Positions 41,830 to 52,700 are shown, counted from the stretch's first letter. The stretch is DNA of 64,000 nucleotides from Companilactobacillus mishanensis (GCF_003946505.1 NZ_RHON01000008.1:35262-99261); one strand, 5' to 3'. Translations and numbers: made by a program. The notes: generated from the letters alone by a model not told the origin.

Positions 41830-43698
41830 ATGGACTTAACAAAATTAAGACAGAGCGACAAAGAAAAACAATTATTGAAGCAGTACTCCAATGAGGACTT
41901 CACAGGTATACAGAAGAAATATCAAGATGAAGGAACAAAATACTGTTTCGAAGTTTTAAACGGTAAGAGGACTACTGGTTATAATATTAAATTAGCTTGT
42001 TACAGACATTTAAGGGATCTCAAACGTGTTGAAAATAATGCGAATAATTTCCCTTTTTATTATGATTTAACAAAGTGTAAGCAGGTAATGAACTTTGCAA
42101 AAATTTGTCCCAATGTCGATACAGGTAAGCCTGTCGCATTAATGGCTTGGCAGAATTTTATCTTATGTCAAATATTTGGTTGGAGAGATAGTAATAAGAA
42201 CAAGCGATACAGTTCAGTCATAGTGTCTGTTGCTAGAGCACAAGGAAAAACCTATCTTTGTGCGATAATTGCTTGTTATGCATATTTAATCGAGGCCAGC
42301 GGAAAGAATAACCAAGACCTAATGGTTACAAGTAACATTACCGAGCAAGCCAAAAAAATCTACGGTTATATTTCAACCATGATGAATCAATTGACCACTA
42401 CTAATCCAGTATTTAAAGAATATAAGAAGAAAACTGACATGGACGTACAGTTTAATCGGGTTATTCAAAGAAATACGAATAATCGATTATTACAATTGTC
42501 TGCTGAGTCAGGCAAGTTTGATAGTTATCACTTCTTATCAGCTATATTCGATGAGGCTGGCGAAACTAATCATAGCGTGGTAACCGACAAAATTACTTCT
42601 GGTCAAATTAACACACCTAATTCTCAATTTATTCAAATTTCTACTGCTTACCCCGACTCGACTGTTCCCTTCAAGCAAGAAGAAGATGTTGTTATTCGTG
42701 CTATGGAACAGGATGATAAGCGAGAAGGCGACCATCAATTGGCCCTTATTTGGTCTCAGGATAGTGAAGATGAAATCAATAAACCTGAAACCTGGGTAAA
42801 GAGTAATCCATTGCTGGATTTACCAGATAAACATGATGGTCTTATTTCTGGTCTGCAGCGAGAATTAGACATTAAACGTATCAACTCGCAAGAATTTAGT
42901 TTTGCAAACAAAAATCTAAATATTTGGCTGGATCATAAGGTTAATTCATACATTGATAATGAAGATTGGGATTCAACTACTATTGATGATTTTGATGTTA
43001 AGGGTAGAGATGTATATATTGGATTTGATGCCAGTTTAACTTCAGATAACACAGCTCTTGCCTTTATATATCCATATCGGTCGAATGGACAAAACCTATT
43101 TCACATTGAACAACATTCCTTTGTTCCTTGGAAATTACTTGGTTCCATTGAGGCTAAAGAAAAATCTGATGGCATTGAATATCGAAAGTTTGCAGATTTA
43201 GGGTTCGCTACAATCACTAATAATGAGCGTGGACTAATTAATCTTGATCAAGTATACAATTGGTTACTTAATTACGTTCAAGAGAGGGATTTAAATGTTA
43301 AGTTCTTTGGTTATGATGCATTGAGAACTAATAATTTTATTCAAACACTAAACGATGAGACTGATTGGCCGATTGAACCTTTGAGACAAACTAGTTATAA
43401 CCTTTCTGAATCTATCAAATATATTCAAGATAGTTTTTTCCACAGAAATGTGACACATTTAGATGATGAGATCATGAAAAAGGCCCTTCTGAATGCGGAA
43501 GTTGGTGAAAATAAGGCTGGTATGGAGATTGGTAAATCAAAACAATCAATGAAAATCGATGTGGTTGATGCTTTGATCGACGCAATGTATCAGGCAATGT
43601 ATTACTTTAATGATATGCGTGACCGTGATGATCCACTTAGCAAATATAGTGACCAAGCAATCCAGGATTATTTAGAATCGGATGATTTTGGTTTTTAG
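41830..43698 (+). CDS. terL: terminase large subunit
   Basis: 622 residues from the ATG at 41830. The ATPase domain has a Walker A-like VARAQGKTYLCAI and Walker B IFDEAGET. The C-terminal RNase H-like nuclease shows IGFDASLTSDNTAL and a KIDVVDALIDAMY helix with the last Asp residues. It translocates DNA into the prohead and cuts it. Confidence 0.95.
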   Translation: MDLTKLRQSDKEKQLLKQYSNEDFTGIQKKYQDEGTKYCFEVLNGKRTTGYNIKLACYRHLRDLKRVENNANNFPFYYDLTKCKQVMNFAKICPNVDTGKPVALMAWQNFILCQIFGWRDSNKNKRYSSVIVSVARAQGKTYLCAIIACYAYLIEASGKNNQDLMVTSNITEQAKKIYGYISTMMNQLTTTNPVFKEYKKKTDMDVQFNRVIQRNTNNRLLQLSAESGKFDSYHFLSAIFDEAGETNHSVVTDKITSGQINTPNSQFIQISTAYPDSTVPFKQEEDVVIRAMEQDDKREGDHQLALIWSQDSEDEINKPETWVKSNPLLDLPDKHDGLISGLQRELDIKRINSQEFSFANKNLNIWLDHKVNSYIDNEDWDSTTIDDFDVKGRDVYIGFDASLTSDNTALAFIYPYRSNGQNLFHIEQHSFVPWKLLGSIEAKEKSDGIEYRKFADLGFATITNNERGLINLDQVYNWLLNYVQERDLNVKFFGYDALRTNNFIQTLNDETDWPIEPLRQTSYNLSESIKYIQDSFFHRNVTHLDDEIMKKALLNAEVGENKAGMEIGKSKQSMKIDVVDALIDAMYQAMYYFNDMRDRDDPLSKYSDQAIQDYLESDDFGF

Positions 43699-43707
43699 GA
43701 GAACAAC

Positions 43708-43890
43708 ATGAAGAAAATATTAAATACTTTGAAGCATTGGTTTCTATCAAACATAGACACCGTGCTTTTTTTATTGGCTTTAGTGATTGTCGATGTAAAT
43801 TCTTATCATTTTGGAAGTCTAATTGGTAATTATGTTGTGGCTGGTAGCTTGTTCGTAGTCACTTACATATTAAATAAACCCCAAAAATGA
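43708..43890 (+). CDS. DUF1056-like small membrane protein
   Basis: 60 residues, two TM helices. Position between terminase and portal is typical of DUF1056 proteins in lactococcal and lactobacillus phages; function unknown. Confidence 0.6.
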   Translation: MKKILNTLKHWFLSNIDTVLFLLALVIVDVNSYHFGSLIGNYVVAGSLFVVTYILNKPQK

Positions 43891-43920
43891 TTTTAATAAC
43901 GGTAGAAAGGAAGTGAGCAC

Positions 43921-45120
43921 ATGTTATTCAGATCATTAAGACCAACAAGTAAGCCTTACCAGATGTTGGGGAGTGGAGATTATGAATTAGGTTATTCATT
44001 GAGAAATGGCCAGCTAGTATTTAACTCTGGTTATGTGTCAGCTACTAAAGCATTGAAATACTCAGATGTATTTGCGGTTGTAAATAAGCTTTCTGAAGAT
44101 ATGGCCAGTGTACATTTTCAAACGGATAATAGCTTTACTAAAAAAGTATTAACTAATCCCAGTCATTTAACTAATAGCTTTGCTTTTTGGCGATCAATGT
44201 ATGCACAAATGCTTCTAACAGGAAATTCTTATGCCTACATTTGGGGTGATAAATCTAACAGAAGTGACCATCTGGAGTATCTGAAACCATCTCAAGTTAA
44301 TATTTACAAGTCGGGTGATGGTGAGAACTTAACTTATGATTTAACATTTCCTGATACTCAAGAACCAGATATGAATAATGTTCCCAGTTCACAGATAATT
44401 CATTTGAAGACCATGAGTATTGACGGGGGATTAGTTGGAATCTCCCCCTTGAGTGCTTTATCTAAGGAACTTCAATTACAAGATGCTAATAAGGGACTAG
44501 CTTTAGACGCGATGAAAAATGGTCTTAATATATCGGGTATTTTGAAACTAAACCGTGGAGATTTAAGCAACCCTAAAATTAGAAATAGTGTAAGGAATAA
44601 ATTTGAAGAGACATCTAAAAACGGACATACAATCGTTTTAGATGCTTTGGAAGATTACCAACCTTTAGAAATTAATAAGGATATATCTAAGCTTCTTTCT
44701 TCTACAGATTGGACTGGTGATCAGATTGCCAAAGTATATGGAGTTCCCCAAGATTATTTAGGTACAGAAAGTGAACATTCAAATATTGAACAAGTTGCTA
44801 TTCAGTACTCACAAACTATCGGTAGATATATAAGGGGTGTTCAATCTGAGCTCAGTTTAAAACTTAACGGAAATATTGATTACGATATTAACCAAGTATC
44901 TGACATTGATGGCCAACAAGTGGAAAATAGAGTATCCAATCTTGTAAAGAACGGTGTTATAAGTTCGGAACTCGCTCAAAATATTTTACTTAAGAGCAAT
45001 TCAGATTTATTGACGGTAGAGGCAATGAATGAAACTGATAATCCTTTACCACCCGTTGTGACAAAGACAACGGTAACGGAGAAGGGTGGTGATGATAGTG
45101 AACAAAATCAAGGAAATTAG
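43921..45120 (+). CDS. portal protein, HK97 family
   Basis: 399 residues. SDVFAVVNKLSEDMASVHF near the N-terminus, LLTGNSYAYIWGDKS, HLKTMSIDGGLVGISPLSAL and the C-terminal wing with YGVPQDYLGTESEHSNIEQ are family hallmarks. It forms the dodecameric gate for DNA. GAAAGGAAGTGAG upstream. Confidence 0.95.
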   Translation: MLFRSLRPTSKPYQMLGSGDYELGYSLRNGQLVFNSGYVSATKALKYSDVFAVVNKLSEDMASVHFQTDNSFTKKVLTNPSHLTNSFAFWRSMYAQMLLTGNSYAYIWGDKSNRSDHLEYLKPSQVNIYKSGDGENLTYDLTFPDTQEPDMNNVPSSQIIHLKTMSIDGGLVGISPLSALSKELQLQDANKGLALDAMKNGLNISGILKLNRGDLSNPKIRNSVRNKFEETSKNGHTIVLDALEDYQPLEINKDISKLLSSTDWTGDQIAKVYGVPQDYLGTESEHSNIEQVAIQYSQTIGRYIRGVQSELSLKLNGNIDYDINQVSDIDGQQVENRVSNLVKNGVISSELAQNILLKSNSDLLTVEAMNETDNPLPPVVTKTTVTEKGGDDSEQNQGN

Positions 45121-45685
45121 AGTAGCTAATAATAGTAATTTTAAGCTTGAAAAGCGTGCCGAGAGCAATGGTAATAGTTTATCAGGTTATGCAATTATAT
45201 TTGACCAACCGAGTGAAGACCTAGGCGGATTTATTGAATATGTTGATAGGTCAGCACTAGATGGTGTTGATTTAAGTAAGGTTCAATTACTTTATAACCA
45301 CAATTGGGACAACATTTTAGCAAGAACGGATAGCGGTACTTTATCACTTCAAGTAGATGATAGAGGGCTATTTTTTAATGCCCAAATTCCTGATACGACG
45401 CTTGGTAATGATGTTTCAGAAAATGTTAGAAACGGTAATTTAAAAGGTTGCTCATTTGGATTCACCATTAGAAATGACAGCTGGCAAAATACTGCTTCTG
45501 ACACCGCTATTAGACATATTACTGAGATTGATGATCTATTTGAATTGTCTATTACACCAATGCCTGCCTATCAAGAAACTACTGTATCAAAACGTTCTTT
45601 AGATAAATTTAAGCAACAAGAAATTAAATCATTGGGTTCTGAATTAGAACTCATCAAATTAAGGAGTAAATTATATGGATATTAA
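45092..45685 (+). CDS. prohead protease, HK97 family
   Basis: About 197 residues, overlapping the portal gene by 29 bp; starts at ATG 45092 or GTG 45098. The S78-type fold shows SGYAIIFDQPSE, LLYNHNW with the catalytic His, GCSFGFTI with the Ser and an Asp/Glu in EIDDLFELSI. It matures the capsid by removing the scaffold segment of the capsid protein. Confidence 0.93.
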   Translation: MIVNKIKEIRVANNSNFKLEKRAESNGNSLSGYAIIFDQPSEDLGGFIEYVDRSALDGVDLSKVQLLYNHNWDNILARTDSGTLSLQVDDRGLFFNAQIPDTTLGNDVSENVRNGNLKGCSFGFTIRNDSWQNTASDTAIRHITEIDDLFELSITPMPAYQETTVSKRSLDKFKQQEIKSLGSELELIKLRSKLYGY

Positions 45686-46868
45686 AGAAATTCAAACAAA
45701 AATTGATGAAGCAGAAAAATTCATCAGAAGCGATGCACCACAAGAAGAAAAAGATAAAAAAATGGAAGAGATCAGAAGCCTTACTAAAGATTTTGAAAAT
45801 TTCAAAGAAATCGAACGTGCTAAGAGCATGATTACTAAGAATAACGATGATGATAAGAAAGATTCAGAGGATGAAGATAAATCATCTGATGAAGGTGATA
45901 AAAAGAAAGAGGATAAAAGATCAATGCCAGAAAAGACATTTCAAAATAAAGAAGTAAGAAACAAGATCACTGTTAAGCCACAAGAAGAAGTACGTTCAGC
46001 ACTAAACGCCTATGTTCATTCACGTGGTGAAAAACGTGATGGTGTTAAAGAAGTTGGTAATGAAGTTATCGTTCCCAAGGATATTGTTTATGATCCTAAA
46101 CAACCAGTGCAAACTCAATATGATTTGAGACAATTTGTACAAAATACCTCAGTAACAACTGCTTCTGGAACATATCCAGTACAGGATAAAGTCGATGCCG
46201 TATTCCATACTGTTGAAGAATTGGAACAAAATCCAACACTAGCCAATCCAACTTTCAAGTCAATCGATTATAAGGTAGCTACATATCGTGGACAATTGCC
46301 AATCTCTCAAGAAATGATTGATGATACAGACTTTGATGTTGCTGGTCTTATTGGTCAATATATCCAAAAACAAATCTTGAATACTACTAATCAAGCAATT
46401 GCTGAAAAGATGAAGACAGCTACACCTGTTTCACTTTCATCAAAAGATGACATTACAGACTCAATTAAAGAAATTCTCAATGTAAAGCTCGACCCAGCTT
46501 ATATGCCTAAGATTGTCGCTACTTCAAGCTTTATTCAAGCCGTTGATACATTAAAAGACAAGCAAGGTCATTACTTACTACAAGATAATATTGCTCAAGG
46601 AACAGGCAAAATGTTATTAGGATTAGACCTAGTTCGTATTCCTGATACATTGCTTGGAAAATCTGGTGATGCCATTGCTTGGATTGGTGACCCACGTGCT
46701 ATTACATTCTTTGACAGAAATCAAAATACTATTCGTTGGCAAGATAATCCAACATACGGCCAAATTCTTGCCGGTAATATTCGTTTTGATACGGAAGTTA
46801 CTGATTCAGAAGGTGCTTTCTTATTAACTTTGGCTGGAACAACAACTCCAACACCCAGTAAAGCCTAG
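45675..46868 (+). CDS. major capsid protein, HK97 family
   Basis: 397 residues. The N-terminal about 110 residues are a charged coiled coil (delta/scaffold domain) ending near the RSMPEKTF segment; the HK97 fold follows, with KQPVQTQYDLRQFV, the YRGQLPISQEM strand, the E-loop and IAWIGDPRAITFF. It forms the head lattice. A +1 frame continues past the stop to 46920 (see separate entry). Confidence 0.95.
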   Translation: MDIKEIQTKIDEAEKFIRSDAPQEEKDKKMEEIRSLTKDFENFKEIERAKSMITKNNDDDKKDSEDEDKSSDEGDKKKEDKRSMPEKTFQNKEVRNKITVKPQEEVRSALNAYVHSRGEKRDGVKEVGNEVIVPKDIVYDPKQPVQTQYDLRQFVQNTSVTTASGTYPVQDKVDAVFHTVEELEQNPTLANPTFKSIDYKVATYRGQLPISQEMIDDTDFDVAGLIGQYIQKQILNTTNQAIAEKMKTATPVSLSSKDDITDSIKEILNVKLDPAYMPKIVATSSFIQAVDTLKDKQGHYLLQDNIAQGTGKMLLGLDLVRIPDTLLGKSGDAIAWIGDPRAITFFDRNQNTIRWQDNPTYGQILAGNIRFDTEVTDSEGAFLLTLAGTTTPTPSKA

Positions 46869-46920
46869 TGAGATTTCTTTAACATCAAATGATAAAGAAA
46901 CAACTATTAAGGCTGAATAG
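46869..46920 (+). other. possible +1 frameshift extension of the capsid gene
   Basis: After CCC-AGT-AAA-GCC-TAG at the capsid 3' end, the +1 frame from CCC_A continues open to TAG at 46918-46920, just before the next gene's GGAGG. It would add about 20 residues (VKPSEISLTSNDKETTIKAE), which resemble the start of an Ig-like decoration. Overlapping Pro codons CCC/CCA permit slippage, as reported for Listeria phage PSA capsid. Not demonstrated here. Confidence 0.35.
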
Positions 46921-46931
46921 GAGGTCACTTC

Positions 46932-47279
46932 ATGAATGACGATAAGTTATTGCAAGTGCTTAAGCTCAGTTTACGTGTTGATGGAGACGAAGATGACGAA
47001 ATTTTAAAGAGAAATATTTCCGCTGCCAAATCTTATGTGATTGGTGCTATTGGTTATGATGATGGCATTATGACAGGATTTTATGAGCTTGCCGACATTA
47101 AGGATCAATTTGAAATGGTAGTTATTGCAATTGCAAGCTCTTATTATACTTATCGTTCGGCAATTGTAGGAAACGCAGTCAGTGAAGTCGACTTGGTCAG
47201 TTATTCGATCATTGGACAACTTAGAGGCAAGTATATTGATTTAGAGCAACGAGGTGGCGTAAATGGTTCAAAGAATTAA
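46932..47279 (+). CDS. head-tail connector, gp6-like
   Basis: 115 residues, all helical. LLQVLKLSLRVDGDEDDEIL and ISAAKSYVIGAIGY match the phage gp6/YqbG connector family, which sits below the portal. AGGAGGTC upstream. Confidence 0.85.
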   Translation: MNDDKLLQVLKLSLRVDGDEDDEILKRNISAAKSYVIGAIGYDDGIMTGFYELADIKDQFEMVVIAIASSYYTYRSAIVGNAVSEVDLVSYSIIGQLRGKYIDLEQRGGVNGSKN

Positions 47280-47616
47280 TTTCAGCCGTCTTAATAAACG
47301 TCTTTCCTTATGTGGTGTAGGAAATAAAGAAACTGCACAGCATACAAACAAACCAGTATTAACCCCTATCAACACCATTTGGTGTGGTCTATATACACTT
47401 ACTATGAATCAAAAAGTCACATTGCTTGGAACCCCTGATAGTTTCGATGTAATAGTAATCGTACGTCACCAAGCAAAGGGATTAAATGGTGCTAAGTACG
47501 CAGTATTAGACCATCAGAGTTATCAAATAACAGACTATAACCCAGATTCTGAAAATATTGCTGATGCGTATGACCTTATCAGTCTGAAAAGAGATGACAA
47601 AATTGGATTTAGTTGA
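47263..47616 (+). CDS. head closure/head-tail adaptor protein
   Basis: 117 residues, beta-rich, with RLNKRLSLCG at the N-terminus and RHQAKGL plus a Tyr-rich end. Matches the SPP1 gp16-like stopper family by order and pattern. Overlaps neighbours on both sides. Confidence 0.75.
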   Translation: MVQRINFSRLNKRLSLCGVGNKETAQHTNKPVLTPINTIWCGLYTLTMNQKVTLLGTPDSFDVIVIVRHQAKGLNGAKYAVLDHQSYQITDYNPDSENIADAYDLISLKRDDKIGFS

Positions 47617-48037
47617 AGGCTTAGAACAGTTAGACAACGAGCTAGGTAAATTAATTCCAACTGAAACTCAAAAGAAAGCAATGACAAAGGCGGGTGCAGA
47701 AGTTTATAAACAACTGCTTACAAAAAATATGAACAATTCTCTTCATAAGGGAGAACATTCAAGAGATACCAAGATAGATTTGTCTAAATCGATTTCAATG
47801 AGATATAAATCTGAAGATGGTGCCACTTTTGTTGGATTCAAGAATGATAAAGAAAATCCTGGCTATATAGCACGATTTTTAAATGATGGCTATATGGCTC
47901 ATGGTGGGAAAGGTAAAAATTCTCATAGTACTAAGTACATTCCAGGACTTCATTTTCAAGAACATTCAATTGAAGAGAGTAAGCATGATGTTTTAGAAGC
48001 TGAGGCGAAAGTCTATAGACAATTAAATGGAGATTAA
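47594..48037 (+). CDS. HK97 gp10-like tail component
   Basis: 147 residues. EGLEQLDNELGKLIP N-terminal helix, VYKQLLTKNM, then a beta region with FVGFKNDKENPGYIARFLNDG, typical of the gp10 family, which acts at the neck-tail joint. Confidence 0.85.
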   Translation: MTKLDLVEGLEQLDNELGKLIPTETQKKAMTKAGAEVYKQLLTKNMNNSLHKGEHSRDTKIDLSKSISMRYKSEDGATFVGFKNDKENPGYIARFLNDGYMAHGGKGKNSHSTKYIPGLHFQEHSIEESKHDVLEAEAKVYRQLNGD

Positions 48038-48038
48038 C

Positions 48039-48404
48039 ATGGTCTCAAATGTGATTTTAGATATATTAAAAGAAAACTCGGATGAATTAAAAATTGATTC
48101 ATCCAATTTTTTTGCTCAAAACATTCCGCAACAATATGTGGATGTTGAAAAAACAGTCGTCCTAGTATCTGAAATACATGATATCTTTACAAATCGTGCA
48201 AGTGATATCAGTACAGCTAAGGATCAAATGATAGAAATACAAATTTTTTATCGTGGTGATACGGATGACGAAAATACACAAAACAAAATTAATCAAATAT
48301 TGGAAAAACAATACTTCTACCAAATAGACTCTTATCCATATATTGATCCAGTGACGGGAGCTTTTAGTAGAACTATGAAATACGAACATACGGAGGAAAT
48401 TTAA
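48039..48404 (+). CDS. DUF806 family tail terminator-like protein
   Basis: 121 residues from the ATG 9 bp after TGGAG. Contains IPQQYVDVEKTVVLVSEI and FYRGDTDDEN, the DUF806 pattern seen at the tail-terminator position in lactic acid bacterium siphophages. Confidence 0.78.
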   Translation: MVSNVILDILKENSDELKIDSSNFFAQNIPQQYVDVEKTVVLVSEIHDIFTNRASDISTAKDQMIEIQIFYRGDTDDENTQNKINQILEKQYFYQIDSYPYIDPVTGAFSRTMKYEHTEEI

Positions 48405-48405
48405 T

Positions 48406-49092
48406 ATGGCATTATCAGGTTTTGAAAGAGTAAGAATTGGTATTTATAACGCGATTGATGATGAAACAATCAAACCAGAAAATATTTTTGATATCGGACC
48501 AGATAGCAAAACTTTTGGTTCAACGGTTAGTGCATCTATCACAAACATTGCACCTACTGCAACTCCAATCAATGGATCGGACCAAATTTGGAAGACTCCA
48601 GGAAAAGGTACAGGAAATATCTCAGTTGCCTTTGTAGCAAATACAATGGATAAAGCTGTTCGTGCAAAAATTCTTGGAATGGATACAAAAGATGGATATC
48701 AAACAATTTCATCAGACACAGAAGCACCTTATTGTGTATTTGAACTGATTTCACATGATGCACAAAATGAAAAAGCCAAGGCTAGAATCGCACTTCTCAA
48801 AGGAAGATTTAGTTTAGGTAACGTTGACCCAAAGACAAACACAAATACAACTGTTTATTCGCAAGACAATTTAACATTTACTGCAGTAGACAGAAACGAT
48901 GGCAAAACATATGTTGAAGCTATTGAAGATGATGATTTTGATATTGATAAGTATGAAATGGATGTATTTGGCCAAAAGGTAACTAACCCTGATGGTGGTG
49001 CTACAAGTTCACCAAAGACATTACCAAGTACTGATTCAAATACTGGTTCAAATACTAGTTCAAATAATGATTCAAATAACCCCAACAAATAA
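48406..49092 (+). CDS. major tail protein
   Basis: 228 residues. ALSGFERVRIGIYNA at the N-terminus and the beta-barrel core with YCVFELISHDAQNEK fit the phi13-type major tail protein, which polymerises into the tail tube. The last about 35 residues are Ser/Asn/Thr-rich and probably project outward. Confidence 0.88.
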   Translation: MALSGFERVRIGIYNAIDDETIKPENIFDIGPDSKTFGSTVSASITNIAPTATPINGSDQIWKTPGKGTGNISVAFVANTMDKAVRAKILGMDTKDGYQTISSDTEAPYCVFELISHDAQNEKAKARIALLKGRFSLGNVDPKTNTNTTVYSQDNLTFTAVDRNDGKTYVEAIEDDDFDIDKYEMDVFGQKVTNPDGGATSSPKTLPSTDSNTGSNTSSNNDSNNPNK

Positions 49093-49148
49093 ATAGTGAT
49101 TAACTAAAAAAGACAGAGACGATAGATGTGAGACGATAAGGAGAGAAT

Positions 49149-49538
49149 ATGTCAAAGACACAAGCAACAATTACATTTTTAGGAAAGAAACGCATTATTA
49201 AGAAGTCAGTCAAGAATTTCAGACTAGCATTGGAATTTCAAAAGAAAGACGTACTTACACAAAAACAGTCACATGTAAAAATGAATGAATACAAAGAATT
49301 AGCAGATTCAGATCTTGGCAATGAAGATAACTATTCAGCAATTGTTGATGCGACTGCAAGTCTAACAGATATTTCTATTGAACAAATAAATGCAAGTTTA
49401 GAGTTCATTCAAGAAACTTTGAATTTAAGTGATGCTGAATTCACAAAGTTAGAAGAATTATCAAATGAAGAAGTAGCTGCGACTACTGCTAAGATTTCAA
49501 ATCTAATTACTAATGATGATACAGACCCAAAAAAGTAG
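49149..49538 (+). CDS. tail assembly chaperone gpG-like
   Basis: 129 residues. TQATITFLGKKRIIKKSVKNF begins the family; a helical C-terminus ends NLITNDDTDPKK just at the slippery site. Chaperone for the tape measure in tail assembly. Confidence 0.85.
   Translation: MSKTQATITFLGKKRIIKKSVKNFRLALEFQKKDVLTQKQSHVKMNEYKELADSDLGNEDNYSAIVDATASLTDISIEQINASLEFIQETLNLSDAEFTKLEELSNEEVAATTAKISNLITNDDTDPKK
49529..49535 (+). promoter_or_regulatory. -1 ribosomal frameshift site (A AAA AAG)
   Basis: The heptamer lies in the zero frame as CC[A AAA AAG] directly before the gpG stop TAG (49536-49538). It is the canonical X XXY YYZ form and joins the gpG frame to the -1 frame downstream. Confidence 0.85.
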
Positions 49539-49783
49539 AAGAGTCAGATTATGTGGCTCCTTCAGAGGTTTTAAATGAATTCTTAGATTTTGAACGAGGC
49601 TTAATGGAAAACATGGGTTGGGATATCGAAACTGTCGAATCCCAGCCTTATTTTTTGCTTGTAGAAGTTATGAGTGAAAAAAGAAAAAATGAAAATCCAA
49701 ATAATGACGTTGGACAAATGAATTTAGGCGATTTCATTCGAACGGGTGGGATTGCATCAATTTTTCAGAAGGGAGGAAAATAA
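49535..49783 (+). CDS. gpT part of the gpG-T frameshift fusion
   Basis: The -1 frame reads VEESDYVAPSEVLNEFLDF to a stop at 49783, adding about 82 residues to gpG. The stand-alone start (GTG 49553) has no ribosome site, so expression by frameshifting is expected as in phage lambda G-T. The fusion binds the tape measure during assembly. Confidence 0.82.
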   Translation, partial: VEESDYVAPSEVLNEFLDFERGLMENMGWDIETVESQPYFLLVEVMSEKRKNENPNNDVGQMNLGDFIRTGGIASIFQKGGK

Positions 49784-52700
49784 ATGGCAAAAGATATGCA
49801 ATTAAACACTGGTATTCATATTGATACCATTCAGTCGGAAGGCTCAATCAAGTCATTGAAAAACCAAGTACGTGCTCTCACTTCAGAGTGGAAAGCAAAT
49901 GAAGCGGTCTTGAGAGCCAATGGCGACTACCAAAATGCATATAAGTCAAAGGTTGACGGTCTTAATCGTTCCATTGAAGGTCAGAAGAATTATATCAATA
50001 GACTTAAAGATGAAATGAAGCTTTTGGACACCTCCACATCTGAAGGGTCTAAAAAGTATTCCGATTTGGCCAGTAAAATTAACAATGCGACTCGACAAAT
50101 GAGCAACATGTCTCAGCAACAAGAACGTGCTAAGAATGTTTTAGATTTATACAATCAAGGAATAATGAAACAAAAAGATGCTCTTGAACGTACTAAATCT
50201 GTCACTGATAGTCTAATCGAAAAGTACAAAGCTGAAGGCCAAAGTATCAAAGCCAATTCAACTGAAAGAGAAGCTCTCAAGAAACGAATTACTGATTTAA
50301 ATTCATTATATGAAAAAGAATCCAAACAACTTCAAAATGTTAAAAAGTATAGCGGATCAACGTCAAAAGAATTTTCACAGCAACAGACTCGTGTCAATGA
50401 GCTTGGTGCTGAAATAGGCAGAAGTAATTCAAGATATCGTGAGTTAGGCACTCAATTGGGAATTGCTGGCACACACTTTGTTGGTTTCAGAGAGAACGTT
50501 GGTAAAAGTAAGCAAGTTCTATCAATGACTCGGGACTCCATTAAAAATACAGCTTCTCATTTGAAGAATCTTGCCTTAACTGCAACACTTGCGGGTACGG
50601 CTTTGGGTGCTGCATTAGCAAGCGGAGCACGAAACGCTACTGAACTACAAAATACTACTAAGGTTACTAGCAATTTACTTGTAACTGGCGGAGAAAAGGT
50701 TAGTGAAGTTACAAGAAACGTTGCTGAGATGCAAAAAGATGGTCAGCAATATGCGCTGAAATACGGTAAATCTCAAAATGAAATTGCTTTAGGATATCAA
50801 GATCTTGTAAAACGTGGTTATAACTCAAAGCAAGCACTAGGAGCAATGCGCTCTGAACTACAAGCTTCTGTTGCATCCGGTGACGATTTTGCTGACGTTG
50901 TAAAAGTATCTTCGCAAACTTTAGAAGCATTTGGTATGAGAACTGATTCCACTAAAGGGATGATTAAGAATACCAAGACAGCAGTTAACGATCTTGCATA
51001 TGCTGCTGATATGACAGCTACCAATTTCTCTGATTTAGGAATTGGAATGTCTTATGTAGGATCAACGGCTCATCAAGCAGGATTTAGTTTAGCCGAAACT
51101 TCAAGTGCTATGGGTATTTTAAGTAATAATGGTCTTGAAGCAGATAAGGCCGGTACCGGATTAAGAAAAGCAATTAATAGTCTTATTTCTCCAACTAAGG
51201 GTGCTTCTGATGCTTTAGGTCAGATGGGATTGAGTACCAAGGATTTCGTTGGACAAGATGGAAAGCTCAAGTCAATGACTGACATTTTTGGTCTGCTCAA
51301 TGAACATACACGAGGAATGAGTAAACAAAGTAAAGTTGATTTATTTCACAGTATTTTTGGTACAACAGGACAACAAGCCGGATTGATTTTAGCTGATAAT
51401 GCCAAGCAGCTAGGTGAGTTGAATAAAAAAGTCGAAGAGTCATCAAAAAATAACTATGTAGCTAAGTTGGCTGAAAAGAATAGTAAGACTGGTAAAGTCG
51501 CATTAGATAGATTAAAGCAAGCATTTGATTCTATTACTATGACAATCGCCTCTAACGCTCTTCCTGCGATCACTCAAATTGGCGATAAACTCGCTAAAGG
51601 TGCTGGTTCAAAAGAATTTGAAAAAGATATTCAAGGAATTGGAAAAACTGTCGGTCATTTGACTGATAATGTTGCAGCCTTTTTCGGTTATTTAGGTCAA
51701 CATCATGAAGATGTTCAAGGAATCGTAACTAATACAGGGAAGATCGTTGGATATTTGGCTAAAGGTGTTTGGAATACTTTTGCTGGAACATTAAAAGTAA
51801 TTGGTGGTCTTTTTGGCCTTGTCTCTTCTAATGGGAAAAAAGCCAAAGATCCTTTACATGTTATGAATGAATTTGTTACTAATCTGGCAAAGCATAAGAA
51901 TGCTGTTGAGGTAATTGGCGGGTCGATTGCAGCTATATGGGCCGTAAATAAAATGTCCAACTTTGCATTAAAACTAAACGAAATAACTGGATTGTTCAGT
52001 AAACTGTCTGGATCTTTGAAAAAAAGTGACTTACCAATCAAAGCAGGCAATTTAGCGAATAATACCGCAACAAGCTTCAACAACAAACTTTCTTCAAAGC
52101 TTTCTTCAAGTCAGATGGGTTCTAATATCATGGCTATGGGCAAATCTACTATGGGTAAGTTTGCTTTAGGTATGAGCGCTGTGGAAGTAGGATTTGATGT
52201 TGTTAAAGCAATAAACGCCAAGAATCCTAAGGAACGTATTCAATCAACCGGTGGTGCAATTGGTACAGCCCTTGGAACCGGGATAGGAGCTGTTCTGGGT
52301 GGACCTGTAGGAGCAATGATTGGCTCACAACTTGGAGACCAGATTGGTAAGTTCGCAGCACCCAAAGTCAAGAAATGGTTTGAAGGATTTAAAGAGATAA
52401 AGATTGATGCGCCTAAAGGAAGCACGAAGAGAATTGAACAACAGTTGAAGAAAGCAAAAGCTCAAGTAGATCTTCAACAAAGAAATATGACTTCTGGAAT
52501 GGGTGGCGGAAATCAAAAGGCACTTGATGAAGCTAGAGCAAATGTTAAAAAGTATGAGAAAGCATTAAAGAAAGCCAAGAAGGCGAAAGATGACTTAAAC
52601 AAACCAAGCAAAAAAGTCACTACAAAAGAGGCTATTAAAAAAGTCGCAACAACACACGTATCTAAAAAAGATATTAAGAATGTTAAAGATATGGTTGCTG

